IMG/VR virus record: IMGVR_UViG_3300010403_000440
Location: 1 to 36,986 of that record
DNA: 36,986 nt
Origin: a virus
Direction: 5' to 3' (one strand)
The notes below the pieces were generated by a model. The model ran no database searches and had not been told where the DNA came from. It was given only the letters and a program-made list of their open reading frames with translations. Positions 1 to 6,467 of this stretch are shown one piece after another (within the stretch, counting starts at the first letter, position 1; every line of letters starts with the position of its first letter). A program made the position numbers and the translations under genes.

Positions 1-1
1 C

Positions 2-208
2 GCCGCCGACTACGCCTCCGCCGCCTCCGCCGACTACGCCGCCTACGCCGCCTACGCCGCCTCCGCCGCCTCCGCCGCCGCCGCCGACTACGCCGCCTCC
101 GCCCACTGCGCCTCCGCCGCCTCCGCCAGAGCAAAGAGCCGAGCGGAGGCGATTCGGGACCTGGTCGTCAGGATCGAGGCGGCGTTTCTCGCTCTGGCGG
201 TGTCATGA
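2..208 (+). CDS. Ala-rich repeat protein, C-terminal fragment (cut by window edge)
   Basis: Open from the first base of the window to a TGA, giving 68 visible residues. The first 42 are a low-complexity array built from Ala-Ala-Ser, Ala-Ala-Tyr and Ala-Asp-Tyr units, encoded by repeated gcctac/gcctcc/gactac codons. A mixed tail rich in Arg, Glu and Leu follows and could be helical. Similar Ala/Tyr/Asp repeat proteins occur in phages and bacteria without a firm function, so none is assigned. The stop overlaps the start of the next gene (ATGA), which supports the reading frame. The true start lies left of the window. The repeat may itself be the reason the sequence ends here. Confidence 0.6.
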   Translation, partial: AADYASAASADYAAYAAYAASAASAAAADYAASAHCASAASARAKSRAEAIRDLVVRIEAAFLALAVS

Positions 209-417
209 CCCGCGAACAGTTCATCGCCAGGGCAGTCCGCGCCATGGAGCGCAGCGTCGGTGCGCCTGCCGGCTGGTGGGGCACGTGGCGCGACGTCACC
301 AACGGCACGGCTCGCGTCCTGTTCTCGTCCGGTGCATGGACGGTCAGCTTGCGTGGCAAGCGCGTGAGTCGGCACGACTCGAGGGCACACGCTCTCGCGA
401 AAGCGAGGAAGCTGTGA
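205..417 (+). CDS. small hypothetical phage protein, 70 aa
   Basis: Begins with ATG inside the stop of the preceding gene (ATGA) and ends inside the GTG start of the exonuclease gene (GTGA), so it sits in a translationally coupled series. The product is basic, with a Trp-containing centre (WWGTWRDV) and an Arg/Lys/His-rich C-terminus ending in AKARKL. I do not recognise the family. Its position directly before the recombination genes suggests an early function, perhaps DNA-related, but that is inference from context only. Confidence 0.6.
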   Translation: MTREQFIARAVRAMERSVGAPAGWWGTWRDVTNGTARVLFSSGAWTVSLRGKRVSRHDSRAHALAKARKL

Positions 418-1340
418 CCATCGCGATCGCCGTTGACCAGGACCGCGCCGAGCACTGCCTCGGCGCCTCGGAGGCCGGCGGCGTGCTGGGCCTGGACAAG
501 TACAACCCGCCGATCGCGGTGTGGCGGCGCCATCGCGGCATGGAGGTCGCCGACGACGCCGACGAGTCCGAGCCGGCGAAGTGGGGCCAGATCCTGGAGC
601 CAGTGGTGCGCGGCGTGTACGCGGTCGAGCGTGGGGTCTACGTCGCCGTGCCGACGGGATCGTTCGTCAAGGACGAGTGGCTGCGCGCCACGCCGGACGG
701 TCTGGTCGTCGATGACCCGGGCCACGCCGGGAAGGTGGTCGAGCTTCCGCGCGAGCTCATCGAGTCAAACGCCGAGTTCATGTCGCGCGCCGGCGGACTC
801 CAGGTCAAGACCTGTGCGTCCTGGCTCGAGGACGACTGGCGTGGCGCACCGCCGGCCAAGTACGAGGTTCAGTGCCGCGTCGAGATGGCCGTATGTGACC
901 TGCCATGGGTCGACATCGTGTGCCTGTGCGGAGGCCAGCGCTTGCTTGGTCCGTTCCGCATCGAGCGCGACCTGGCCATCGAGGACCGCATCCTGACCTC
1001 GCTGCGCGAGTTCTGGCGCATGGTCCAGGAAGGCATCGAGCCAGCGCCGGACCACACCGACGCGTGGCGAGTCCACGTCGCGGAGAAGATGGCGCGCGCC
1101 GAGCCGGTAGCGATCCAAGCCGACGCAGAGCTGCGCGCCGAGCTCGACATCTGGCGCCAAGCCAGGCTCTCGACGAAGCGCGCTGCGGCGCGCGAGACCG
1201 AGCTCCGCAACACGATCATGTTGCGCCTCAGCGCGGCGCAAGCGACGCGCATCGAGAACGGTAACGAGCGCGTGACCGCGTACAAGGCGCGCGGCACGTG
1301 GTCGCTCAAGGCCCCGCGGGCCTGGAAGGACGACAAGTAG
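414..1340 (+). CDS. YqaJ/lambda-exonuclease-like recombination nuclease, 308 aa
   Basis: Probably the 5'-3' dsDNA exonuclease partner of the RecT protein encoded next. The start is taken as GTG 414, which overlaps the previous stop; the frame is open further upstream but without a better start. YqaJ-family marks, numbered from that GTG: GASEAGGVLGL at 17-27, WGQILEP with Glu62, TPDG with Asp95, and LQVKT with Lys132. In the family the last motif is normally Glu-x-Lys; here Gln130 replaces the Glu, and about 30 residues separate it from the PDG motif. The C-terminus carries a charged helical extension. In these systems the nuclease resects DNA ends and the annealase coats the resulting single strand. 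The family call is fairly secure; activity is uncertain because of Gln130. Confidence 0.82.
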   Translation: MTIAIAVDQDRAEHCLGASEAGGVLGLDKYNPPIAVWRRHRGMEVADDADESEPAKWGQILEPVVRGVYAVERGVYVAVPTGSFVKDEWLRATPDGLVVDDPGHAGKVVELPRELIESNAEFMSRAGGLQVKTCASWLEDDWRGAPPAKYEVQCRVEMAVCDLPWVDIVCLCGGQRLLGPFRIERDLAIEDRILTSLREFWRMVQEGIEPAPDHTDAWRVHVAEKMARAEPVAIQADAELRAELDIWRQARLSTKRAAARETELRNTIMLRLSAAQATRIENGNERVTAYKARGTWSLKAPRAWKDDK

Positions 1341-2276
1341 ATGGCACAGCAACCACCCAAGTCGACGCCGAGCCGGCTCAACTACGACCAGAGCAGCAAG
1401 GCGATCCAGTCCCGGGCCGAGCCCAGCACGGCCATGGTCCAGGTCGGAAACCACAAGGCGTACCTCGACGCGAGGCTCGCCAAGATCAAGGAGTGGGTGC
1501 GCCACGGCGTGTCACCCGAGTCCCTGATCCGGTTCACGCTCCGCGACATGAGCGACGCGCGCGGGCAGAAGCTCCGCGAGTGCACGCAGGAGAGCATCTA
1601 TCTCGGCTTGCTCGCGTGCGCCGTGACCGGACTCGAACCCGGCGCGCTCAAGGGCGAAGCATACCTCGTCCCGTACCGAGACAACAAACGCGGCGTCACC
1701 GAGGCTACGTTCATGCCCGGGTACCGCGGCATCATCAAACAGGCTCGACGGTCGCGCGAGGTCACCGCGATCTGGTCCAACGTGGTCTACGACGGCGACG
1801 AGTTCGAGGTCGACCTCGGCTCGGCGAACCGCATCGTGCACAAGCCGTCGCTGACGGCGCGGGCCGCGAACCCGGAGATCATCGCGGCGTACGCGATCGC
1901 GCGCATGGCCGCGGGGCAGGACGAGATCGAGGTCATGGACCGCCAGGACCTCGACGCGATCCGCAAGGCCGGAAACGACTCGCCGGCGTGGCAGAGCTGG
2001 CCCGATCAGATGTACCGCAAGGCGCCGATACGCCGGCTCGGCAAGCGTCTGCCGCTCGGGCCGGACTACTTCGTCGCGCTGGCGCTCGACGGCGGAGACA
2101 GCTCGACTCCGCTCACCGCGGCGGACCAGCGCCGCATCCTCGATGTCGAGATCGGCGGTGAGGCGAGCCGCATCGAAGCCGGCACGGTCGCTGCTGCCGA
2201 GATGGGTTCGCAAATCTCCGACGCCGAGCTGGCCAAGCACGACGCTGAACTCAACGCGAAAGAGGGGAACGAATGA
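1341..2276 (+). CDS. recT: RecT-family single-strand annealing protein, 311 aa
   Basis: Starts at the ATG directly after the TAG of the exonuclease gene. RecT-type features in order: a polar N-terminal tail, a helical stretch around residues 50-75 (PESLIRFTLRDM), the block SIYLGLLACAVTGLEPG near residues 85-100, the characteristic AYLVPYRDNKRG followed by ATFMPGYRGIIKQARRS, and later MYRKAPIRRLGKRLPL. The C-terminus is Glu/Ala-rich and variable, as is common. RecT proteins bind single-stranded DNA and anneal complementary strands during phage recombination and replication. The adjacent nuclease gives the usual RecE/RecT-like pair. The length is close to typical RecT proteins (about 270-330 aa). 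Confidence 0.9.
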   Translation: MAQQPPKSTPSRLNYDQSSKAIQSRAEPSTAMVQVGNHKAYLDARLAKIKEWVRHGVSPESLIRFTLRDMSDARGQKLRECTQESIYLGLLACAVTGLEPGALKGEAYLVPYRDNKRGVTEATFMPGYRGIIKQARRSREVTAIWSNVVYDGDEFEVDLGSANRIVHKPSLTARAANPEIIAAYAIARMAAGQDEIEVMDRQDLDAIRKAGNDSPAWQSWPDQMYRKAPIRRLGKRLPLGPDYFVALALDGGDSSTPLTAADQRRILDVEIGGEASRIEAGTVAAAEMGSQISDAELAKHDAELNAKEGNE

Positions 2277-2869
2277 CCGCAAGCAAGAAGCCGTATGTCT
2301 ACAGGCGAGCCGAGGATCTCGGGATCCCGGTGGTTGACGCCACGGGGCACGTCCACGTCGTGGTCACTGACAATGACGTGGTGAACGCGAAGAAGGCGAA
2401 CAGCAAGCACTGCGCGCTCGCTCGTGCCTCGCTTCGTATCCCTGGCGTCAACGCTGCGTATTTCTTCCGCAGTGTCGCGTTCCTGGAGTTCGAGGACCGC
2501 ATGGTCCGGTTCGCGCTACCTCCTTCCGTGCAGAAGGAGATCGTGTCGTTCGACCGGGCGCAAATCTTCGACGCTGGGAAGTACCAGCTCTCACCGATGA
2601 GTCCGTCGTCTGCGCCGGACGTGCAGCGCAGGTACCGCAAGCGTCACGAGCGGAAGGCGAAGGCTGCGCAGAGGGCTGCCAAGCGGCCACTAGCCACCAA
2701 GGAGTGGTTCAAGGCAGCGATGGATGATGTCGTCAACCGACACATCGGCGACCGCACGGTATCCGGTATCCGGTCTGCTACGGCGCCAGTTCCATTGCCT
2801 TCGAAGTCACCCAAGCAACGATACGTTCACCGAACGCAGTACATCCGCGATCTTCGCGAGCCTGAGTAG
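2273..2869 (+). CDS. conserved phage hypothetical protein, 198 aa
   Basis: Overlaps recT by ATGA. The N-terminal 120 residues look like a compact alpha/beta domain containing DNDVVNAKKANSKHCALARA and a later RFALPPSVQKEIVSFDRAQ, ending in a GKYQLSPM-like segment. This layout (a D-x-x-x-A-x-x-x-N...C-x-x-A line, then a strand, then 'lP..v...i..FD...G.y.L') resembles a widespread uncharacterised phage family. The C-terminal third is strongly basic (RRYRKRHERKAKAAQRAAKR) and could bind nucleic acid. It lies directly downstream of recT, so a role in recombination or replication is possible. No function is claimed. Confidence 0.75.
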   Translation: MTASKKPYVYRRAEDLGIPVVDATGHVHVVVTDNDVVNAKKANSKHCALARASLRIPGVNAAYFFRSVAFLEFEDRMVRFALPPSVQKEIVSFDRAQIFDAGKYQLSPMSPSSAPDVQRRYRKRHERKAKAAQRAAKRPLATKEWFKAAMDDVVNRHIGDRTVSGIRSATAPVPLPSKSPKQRYVHRTQYIRDLREPE

Positions 2870-2901
2870 CACTTTGGGTGGCTCCCAGCCTCGCAACAGC
2901 C

Positions 2902-2916
2902 CGGCGGCAACCGCCG
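2902..2916 (+). other. short hairpin just upstream of the tRNA-like gene
   Basis: CGGCGG (2902-2907) and CCGCCG (2911-2916) form a perfect 6-bp stem with loop CAA, ending four bases before the tRNA-like acceptor stem. No T-run follows, so it is not a clear terminator. It could act in RNA processing or attenuation between the protein-coding operon and the tRNA-like gene. The rest of 2870-2920 shows nothing else I can support. Confidence 0.35.
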
Positions 2917-2920
2917 TCAC

Positions 2921-3019
2921 GCCCAGGTGGAGTAGCTTGGAAACTTTCTCGTCAATCCGTTCCCCGGATGCTGGCATTCACACGACGAGAGGACGCCGGT
3001 TCGATCCCGGCCCTGGGCA
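2921..3019 (+). tRNA. tRNA-like gene with an oversized (32-nt) anticodon loop
   Basis: Cloverleaf elements are present in order. Acceptor stem GCCCAGG (2921-2927) pairs with CCTGGGC (3012-3018), 7 of 7. T8 and G9 follow. The D stem GAGT/ACTT (2930-2933 with 2943-2946, one G-T pair) has a 9-nt loop containing GG. Anticodon stem CTCGT/ACGAG (2948-2952 with 2985-2989) is perfect and extendable to 7 bp. The variable loop is AGGAC (2990-2994). T stem GCCGG/CCGGC (2995-2999 with 3007-3011) has loop TTCGATC. The discriminator is A3019 and no CCA is encoded. The only departure is the anticodon loop, 2953-2984, 32 nt instead of 7, with an internal hairpin ATCCG-TTCCC-CGGAT (2955-2969). Removing 25 nt would leave a normal 74-nt class I tRNA, but no contiguous 25-nt excision gives a loop with T at position 33, so no anticodon is assigned. 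It may be a degenerate or interrupted tRNA, or a tRNA mimic. Confidence 0.6.
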
Positions 3020-3040
3020 CGCACAGTTTAGGAGTAGTCG

Positions 3041-3262
3041 ATGAGAGACGAGAGCGAATGGCGCAACGTTTGGGAGGACGACATGACGACCGAGGTCCGC
3101 ACCGACATCCCGCCGACCGTGGAGCAGCTCAGCGCGGAGCTCGATGAGGCGTACAAGCTCGTAGCCCGGCTGTCCATTGAGCTCGCGTTCGCGCGAACCA
3201 CACTCGGTTCGTTCGGGGTATTCGTGGCCGATGGACTGCTCGCCATGTTGGTGGATCCATGA
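3041..3262 (+). CDS. small hypothetical protein, 73 aa
   Basis: The ATG is preceded by AGGAG (3030-3034) at good spacing, the first clear ribosome-binding site after the tRNA-like gene, so translation restarts here. An internal ATG at 3084 would give a shorter protein but has a weaker context. The product has an acidic N-terminus, a central helical stretch (EQLSAELDEAYKLVARLSIELAF) and a hydrophobic C-terminus (VADGLLAMLV). Coiled-coil-like spacing is possible. I do not recognise the family. The stop overlaps the next tiny gene by ATGA. Confidence 0.55.
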   Translation: MRDESEWRNVWEDDMTTEVRTDIPPTVEQLSAELDEAYKLVARLSIELAFARTTLGSFGVFVADGLLAMLVDP

Positions 3263-3357
3263 AGCGCCTCGACGACCTGTTCACCACGGTGTGGTGCCTG
3301 ATCATCGTCGCGCTCGCCGGGCTCTGTGTCCTGCAGTGCGCGGCATGGACGCGATGA
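3259..3357 (+). CDS. tiny single-pass membrane protein, 32 aa
   Basis: A 32-codon frame starting with ATG in the stop of the previous gene (ATGA) and ending in an ATGA overlap with the next. It has a charged start (MKRLDDL), then a hydrophobic segment of about 19 residues (VWCLIIVALAGLCVLQCAAW) and a terminal Arg. This is the layout of a small inner-membrane peptide. Function is unknown. The perfect fit into the chain of four-base overlaps is the main support, since a frame this short could arise by chance. Confidence 0.45.
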   Translation: MKRLDDLFTTVWCLIIVALAGLCVLQCAAWTR

Positions 3358-3653
3358 TGGAGAGCCTGCGCACGATCCGCGCCCTGCTCGTCGATGGATG
3401 GGAGCGATGCCCACCGTCGATGCGGGCTTGGGCCATGTCGCCGCGCGAGATGCTGATGATGATCGACGCGATGATCGAGGGGTACGCCCTGGTTGGTCTT
3501 CGTGGCGATGACCTGAGCCGGCAGCTCGAGGTGTTCTTTGCCCAGCTGCGCGCGTTCGACGAGGTGTTCGGTACCGGCGACGAACCGACCGAGCCGATGA
3601 TGGCGCCGGTCGAGTACGACCCGCTCGCGACGATTCGAAAGGAGCACAGATGA
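3354..3653 (+). CDS. hypothetical phage protein, 99 aa
   Basis: Start chosen at ATG 3354, which overlaps the preceding TGA; an in-frame ATG at 3345 would add three residues. The product is helical and rich in Met and Leu, including MSPREMLMMIDAMIEGY and LSRQLEVFFAQLRAFDEVFG, with an acidic C-terminal segment (GTGDEPTEP). I see no catalytic motif and do not recognise the family. The stop overlaps the next start (ATGA). It belongs to the early operon by position. Confidence 0.6.
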   Translation: MMESLRTIRALLVDGWERCPPSMRAWAMSPREMLMMIDAMIEGYALVGLRGDDLSRQLEVFFAQLRAFDEVFGTGDEPTEPMMAPVEYDPLATIRKEHR

Positions 3654-3952
3654 TCCCGACGCTACCGCAGACGATGGTCATGCTCGCCCTCGCGATGGGG
3701 CAACAACCCTGGATCGCCCCGGCGGTACGATCACGGCTGGTCAAACGAGGTTGGATCGCGCAGTGCGGGACACGCACCGTGTCCGGCGCCGCGACCGGGC
3801 TGAACCGCGACGGAGGCAAGGCGCGGGTTCCGCGCCGAGTCGCGAACTACGACCTGACGCAGCCGGGAAAGGACGCGCTCGCCTCGTCGCCGCATGTCGA
3901 AGCGGCACGCATGCAGGTCCGTGGTGGCATGCAGAAAGTGCCGTGGCTGTGA
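3650..3952 (+). CDS. small winged-helix-like protein, 100 aa
   Basis: N-terminal segments PQTMVMLALAMG and IAPAVRSRLVKRGWIAQCG resemble helices leading to a recognition helix ('...L..rGWI'). A following NYDLTQPGKDALAS resembles the wing and closing helix common to winged-helix proteins ('..y.LT..G..aL'). The middle is Gly/Arg-rich. It may be a small DNA-binding regulator of the early region, but this is inferred from pattern only. It overlaps both neighbours by four bases (ATGA, GTGA). Confidence 0.55.
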   Translation: MIPTLPQTMVMLALAMGQQPWIAPAVRSRLVKRGWIAQCGTRTVSGAATGLNRDGGKARVPRRVANYDLTQPGKDALASSPHVEAARMQVRGGMQKVPWL

Positions 3953-4398
3953 GCGTGAACGTTGGGTTCACCGGGACACGACGCGGGATGAGTCGCGCGC
4001 AGTACGAATGCGTCTCGCGCATCCTCGGTGGTCTCGATGTCGCGAGCGCCCACATGGGGTGCTGCGTCGGGGCCGACGAGGAATTCGCCACGATGTGCTC
4101 AGTTACCGGCGTATTCCTCATCGGCCACCCACCGGAGTGGCCGATCTTCCTATCCAAATTTGCGCGCAAGATCTGCGACGAGCTGTACGAGCCTGAGCCG
4201 TATATGGCCCGCAACAGGAAGATCGTATCGGTCAGTCAGGTCATGATCGCAGCGCCGTACGAGTCCAAGCCTCAGCAGCGCGGCGGGACCTGGGCGACGA
4301 TCCGCATGGCGCTACAGGCCAGGAAGCGGCGCGAGCTCGAGTTCCTGTACGTCATGGACCGGGACGGCAACCTCATGGACTACGAGAGGTGGATGTGA
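3949..4398 (+). CDS. SLOG/LOG-like Rossmann nucleotide-binding protein, 149 aa
   Basis: Start taken as GTG 3949 overlapping the previous stop; GTGs at 3943 and 3955 are alternatives. The N-terminus VNVGFTGTRRGMSRAQ matches the first strand and Gly-rich turn of SLOG/DprA-like folds. GCCVGADEEFATMC, GHPPEWP and YMARNRKIVSVSQVMIAAP follow, then RGGTWATIRMALQ, the order seen in small phage and bacterial SLOG proteins. SLOG domains bind nucleotides or nucleotide-derived ligands, and relatives act in DNA uptake, cytokinin-riboside processing and antiviral signalling. The substrate here is unknown. In an early phage operon it might act on a host signal nucleotide, which is inference. Confidence 0.75.
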   Translation: MSVNVGFTGTRRGMSRAQYECVSRILGGLDVASAHMGCCVGADEEFATMCSVTGVFLIGHPPEWPIFLSKFARKICDELYEPEPYMARNRKIVSVSQVMIAAPYESKPQQRGGTWATIRMALQARKRRELEFLYVMDRDGNLMDYERWM

Positions 4399-4577
4399 TG
4401 GAACACGTCATGTTGCAGCTCGTCTGGGTCGCGGCGCACCACGGTCTGCGCGCTGACGGGGCGAAGCCCGTAGCGCTTCGACGCTTCGGCTACACCAACC
4501 TGTGGCCCCTTGTACACGACATCACCGCCGCGCTCGGCTTCCCGCCCGCGCCGGGGCCGCACGAGGTCGCGCGATGA
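4398..4577 (+). CDS. small hypothetical protein, 59 aa
   Basis: ATG 4398 overlaps the stop of the SLOG gene (TGATG); an upstream in-frame GTG at 4389 is an alternative. The product contains a hydrophobic helix (VMLQLVWVAAHHGL) and a Pro-rich C-terminus (GFPPAPGPHEVAR). Family unknown. It ends in an ATGA overlap with the next gene. Confidence 0.5.
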   Translation: MEHVMLQLVWVAAHHGLRADGAKPVALRRFGYTNLWPLVHDITAALGFPPAPGPHEVAR

Positions 4578-4741
4578 CCACATCCGAGATCAACAAGGTC
4601 CGCGCCAAGACGATCCAGCGCCAGATGTTCTGGCTCGCGTTGGAGGTCGCGAGCCGAGGATGGATCGCGGAAGATCACCTGACGATCGACGGGCTCGCGA
4701 TCAGCTGGCGCAGCTGTGCCGCCCCGATGGGGCTGTCATGA
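4574..4741 (+). CDS. small hypothetical protein, 55 aa
   Basis: ATG 4574 overlaps the preceding TGA. The product starts MTTSEINKVRAKTIQRQM and appears helical and basic at the N-terminus, followed by ALEVASRGWIAEDHLTIDG. The 'GWI..d.L' segment is reminiscent of a winged-helix recognition segment but is too short to call. The stop overlaps the next ATG. Only the overlap chain and coding-like composition support it. Confidence 0.45.
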   Translation: MTTSEINKVRAKTIQRQMFWLALEVASRGWIAEDHLTIDGLAISWRSCAAPMGLS

Positions 4742-4953
4742 GCCTCGACGATCACGACGTCGAGATCGAGGCGAAGTCCGACGGCACGGCGTACGTTGGC
4801 GGTCCAGGCGGAACACTAGTCCCGATGCCGCTGCGCCTGTTTCGGTCGTCTTGCTCATGCGGATACCAGGGCCCGTGGTACAAGACGCGCCGGTCCGCGA
4901 TGCGCGATGGAGAGGCCCACGAGGAGCGGATCATGGCAGGCGAGGTGCCGTGA
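4738..4953 (+). CDS. small Cys-containing hypothetical protein, 71 aa
   Basis: ATG 4738 overlaps the previous stop. The N-terminal half is beta-like (VEIEAKSDGTAYVGG). It then carries RSSCSCGYQGPWYKTR followed by RDGEAHEERIM. The C-x-C and later His could take part in metal binding, as in small 'CxCG' domains followed by a helix with His, but a complete four-ligand site is not evident. The stop overlaps the next GTG (GTGA). Confidence 0.5.
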   Translation: MSLDDHDVEIEAKSDGTAYVGGPGGTLVPMPLRLFRSSCSCGYQGPWYKTRRSAMRDGEAHEERIMAGEVP

Positions 4954-5468
4954 GGGAGCCAGAGGAGGCTATCTACGAGTCTATAGTCGCGGCATGCTCT
5001 CGCCACACGCCGCGATCCAGGGCTGAGATCGATCGCGCGGTTCGAGACGACTACGGCGAGCTCGGTGGGCGCAGGTTGCTGCGCTACATCCGAAGTCTCG
5101 TCGGCGCCGGGATTCTGGTCAGGATCCCGTTCGGCGACGAGCGCAACGAGCACGAGCTCGGCTACCCGGTCTATGTCCTGGCGCGGAACCCGACGAAGAC
5201 CATCGCCGACCTCATCCCGGTGCAGCGGTACGTGTGCTCGGAGTGCGGCATGACCGGCACGACGCGCAAGTCCCATCCCGAGCACCGGATCGCCACCAAC
5301 ATGCGATGGAGCGCGTGGTGCAACCTGTGGCTCCGGCTCGGCGCAGAGGCGAGCTACGACCAGGTCAACGGATGTCGCGCCAGCTCGCGAAGCCCTGGCG
5401 CCGCATCGCGGCCATCGACGCGGGCCCGCAGATCCCGTCCAGCTTCAGGCTCTCACCCCGCGCATTGA
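4950..5468 (+). CDS. winged-helix-like protein with Cys/His zinc-binding motif, 172 aa
   Basis: GTG 4950 overlaps the preceding TGA. Residues 1-60 look like a winged helix (EEAIYESIVAAC...RLLRYIRSLVGAGILVRI). A downstream module YVCSECGMTGTTRKSHPEH has C-x2-C and H-x2-H spacing typical of a small zinc finger, so the protein may bind DNA. It is the last gene of the early operon. Its final 34 codons, a low-complexity Arg/Ser/Pro tail, lie antisense to the end of the endolysin gene. The overlap between convergent genes is 104 bp and no terminator hairpin separates them. Confidence 0.6.
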   Translation: MREPEEAIYESIVAACSRHTPRSRAEIDRAVRDDYGELGGRRLLRYIRSLVGAGILVRIPFGDERNEHELGYPVYVLARNPTKTIADLIPVQRYVCSECGMTGTTRKSHPEHRIATNMRWSAWCNLWLRLGAEASYDQVNGCRASSRSPGAASRPSTRARRSRPASGSHPAH

Positions 5469-6183
5469 GCGCGGCCTGACGCTGGATACCAGCGCGAAGA
5501 TCGTCGCTGTGCTCGAAGTCGAAGCCATCCGCGCCGGCAGCTTCGAGCGCTGAATAGATCGCATCACCCGGATCACCACGACCGCGCTCGCTCGTGTTGT
5601 CGCGGTGGCCGAAGATGCCGACGCAGTCCGGCCCGCCGATGTTGTGGCGCATCGCGCGCTCGCCTTGCTCCATGCGATGGAGCGGAGCGTTGTGATACGG
5701 TGCGGCGTTGTACTGGAACGGGATGTCCAGCGCGGCGCACAGCGCGATGCAAGTCTTCACCGTCGCGTCGATCGTCGACCGGAAGACGCACCCATCCTCG
5801 CGTTGGTGCATCTCGATCCCGACGCTCCACGGGTTAGAGCCCTCGGCGTGGTACGCCATGAACAGGCCGACGTCGCAGAACGAGGTGACCACACCTGCCG
5901 CATCGACCAGGATCTGCGCCGCGCTGTGGGCCGGGTCGGTCGCCCACACGTCGGCGACGTGCTGCGCCTGGCCTCCTGACCCCTTGCCGCCGCCGGCCTC
6001 GACGATCGGCTGAGGCCACTGTCCACGCGTCGAGTGGATGATGATCTGGCGGATCCACAGCTTTGGGCGTACCCGGTGGTCCGCGTCGGACAGCTTCGCC
6101 CACCGCGGCCCGCCGAACGCGGCCGGCGGGACGGTCACGACGCCGGGGACCTCGACGAGTCGACCGTTGACGGGGATGCTCAC
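5365..6183 (-). CDS. endolysin: N-acetylmuramoyl-L-alanine amidase (Amidase_2), 272 aa
   Basis: Cleaves the bond between N-acetylmuramic acid and L-Ala in peptidoglycan to release progeny. Start GTG 6183 overlaps the upstream stop (GTGA). Amidase_2/PGRP marks: IIIHSTRG with His50, the central AYHAEGSNPWSVGIEM (residues 110-125, including Glu124), FGHRD with His193, and GRGDPG with Asp204. His50, His193 and Asp204 are the likely zinc ligands. Residues from about 215 form an extra C-terminal segment with LDGICGPASMAAMRR, reminiscent of a small peptidoglycan-binding module. No signal peptide is seen, so release would depend on the holin. It is the last gene of the late leftward operon. Confidence 0.87.
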   Translation of the reverse strand: MSIPVNGRLVEVPGVVTVPPAAFGGPRWAKLSDADHRVRPKLWIRQIIIHSTRGQWPQPIVEAGGGKGSGGQAQHVADVWATDPAHSAAQILVDAAGVVTSFCDVGLFMAYHAEGSNPWSVGIEMHQREDGCVFRSTIDATVKTCIALCAALDIPFQYNAAPYHNAPLHRMEQGERAMRHNIGGPDCVGIFGHRDNTSERGRGDPGDAIYSALEAAGADGFDFEHSDDLRAGIQRQAALNARGESLKLDGICGPASMAAMRRQGFASWRDIR

Positions 6184-6467
6184 TCGCCCGCCTTGCTGAG
6201 GTCGTCGCGACCGTAGTTCGCGTATGCGATCTCCTCGTCGCCGGCGTACTTGCGGTACATGACGCGAGCCATGACCGGGTCCGGCATCGCATCGAGCGCG
6301 GTGAACAGGCCGAGCATGGAGTCGCGCGCGACCGAGATCCAGTGGCTGCGCACCGCGTCGGTCAGTGCGTCCCACATCGGGCACGGCATGCCCTGGTAGT
6401 TCAGGCCGCTGCAGCTGGCCATGTACACCGCGTACTTGTGCTTCGCGAGTCGGATCAGTTCATCCAT
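6180..6467 (-). CDS. small phage protein between holin and endolysin, 95 aa
   Basis: ATG 6467 overlaps the stop of the upstream gene (TGATG). A 'Y-x-x-Y...G-x-P-x-P-x-W-x-x-L' pattern appears (YMASCSGLNYQGMPCPMWDAL), then RSHWISVARDSM. Small phage proteins with a G-x-x-x-P-x-W-x-x-L...W-x-x-A pattern are common and uncharacterised. It contains three Cys/His residues but no clear metal site. Its position within the lysis block suggests late expression. Function not assigned. Confidence 0.6.
   Translation of the reverse strand: MDELIRLAKHKYAVYMASCSGLNYQGMPCPMWDALTDAVRSHWISVARDSMLGLFTALDAMPDPVMARVMYRKYAGDEEIAYANYGRDDLSKAGE

Noticed and set aside
5234-5479. Short + strand frames at the end of the early operon (including an ATG near 5372)
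   Set aside because: They lie antisense to the well-supported endolysin C-terminus and have no ribosome site or recognisable sequence.
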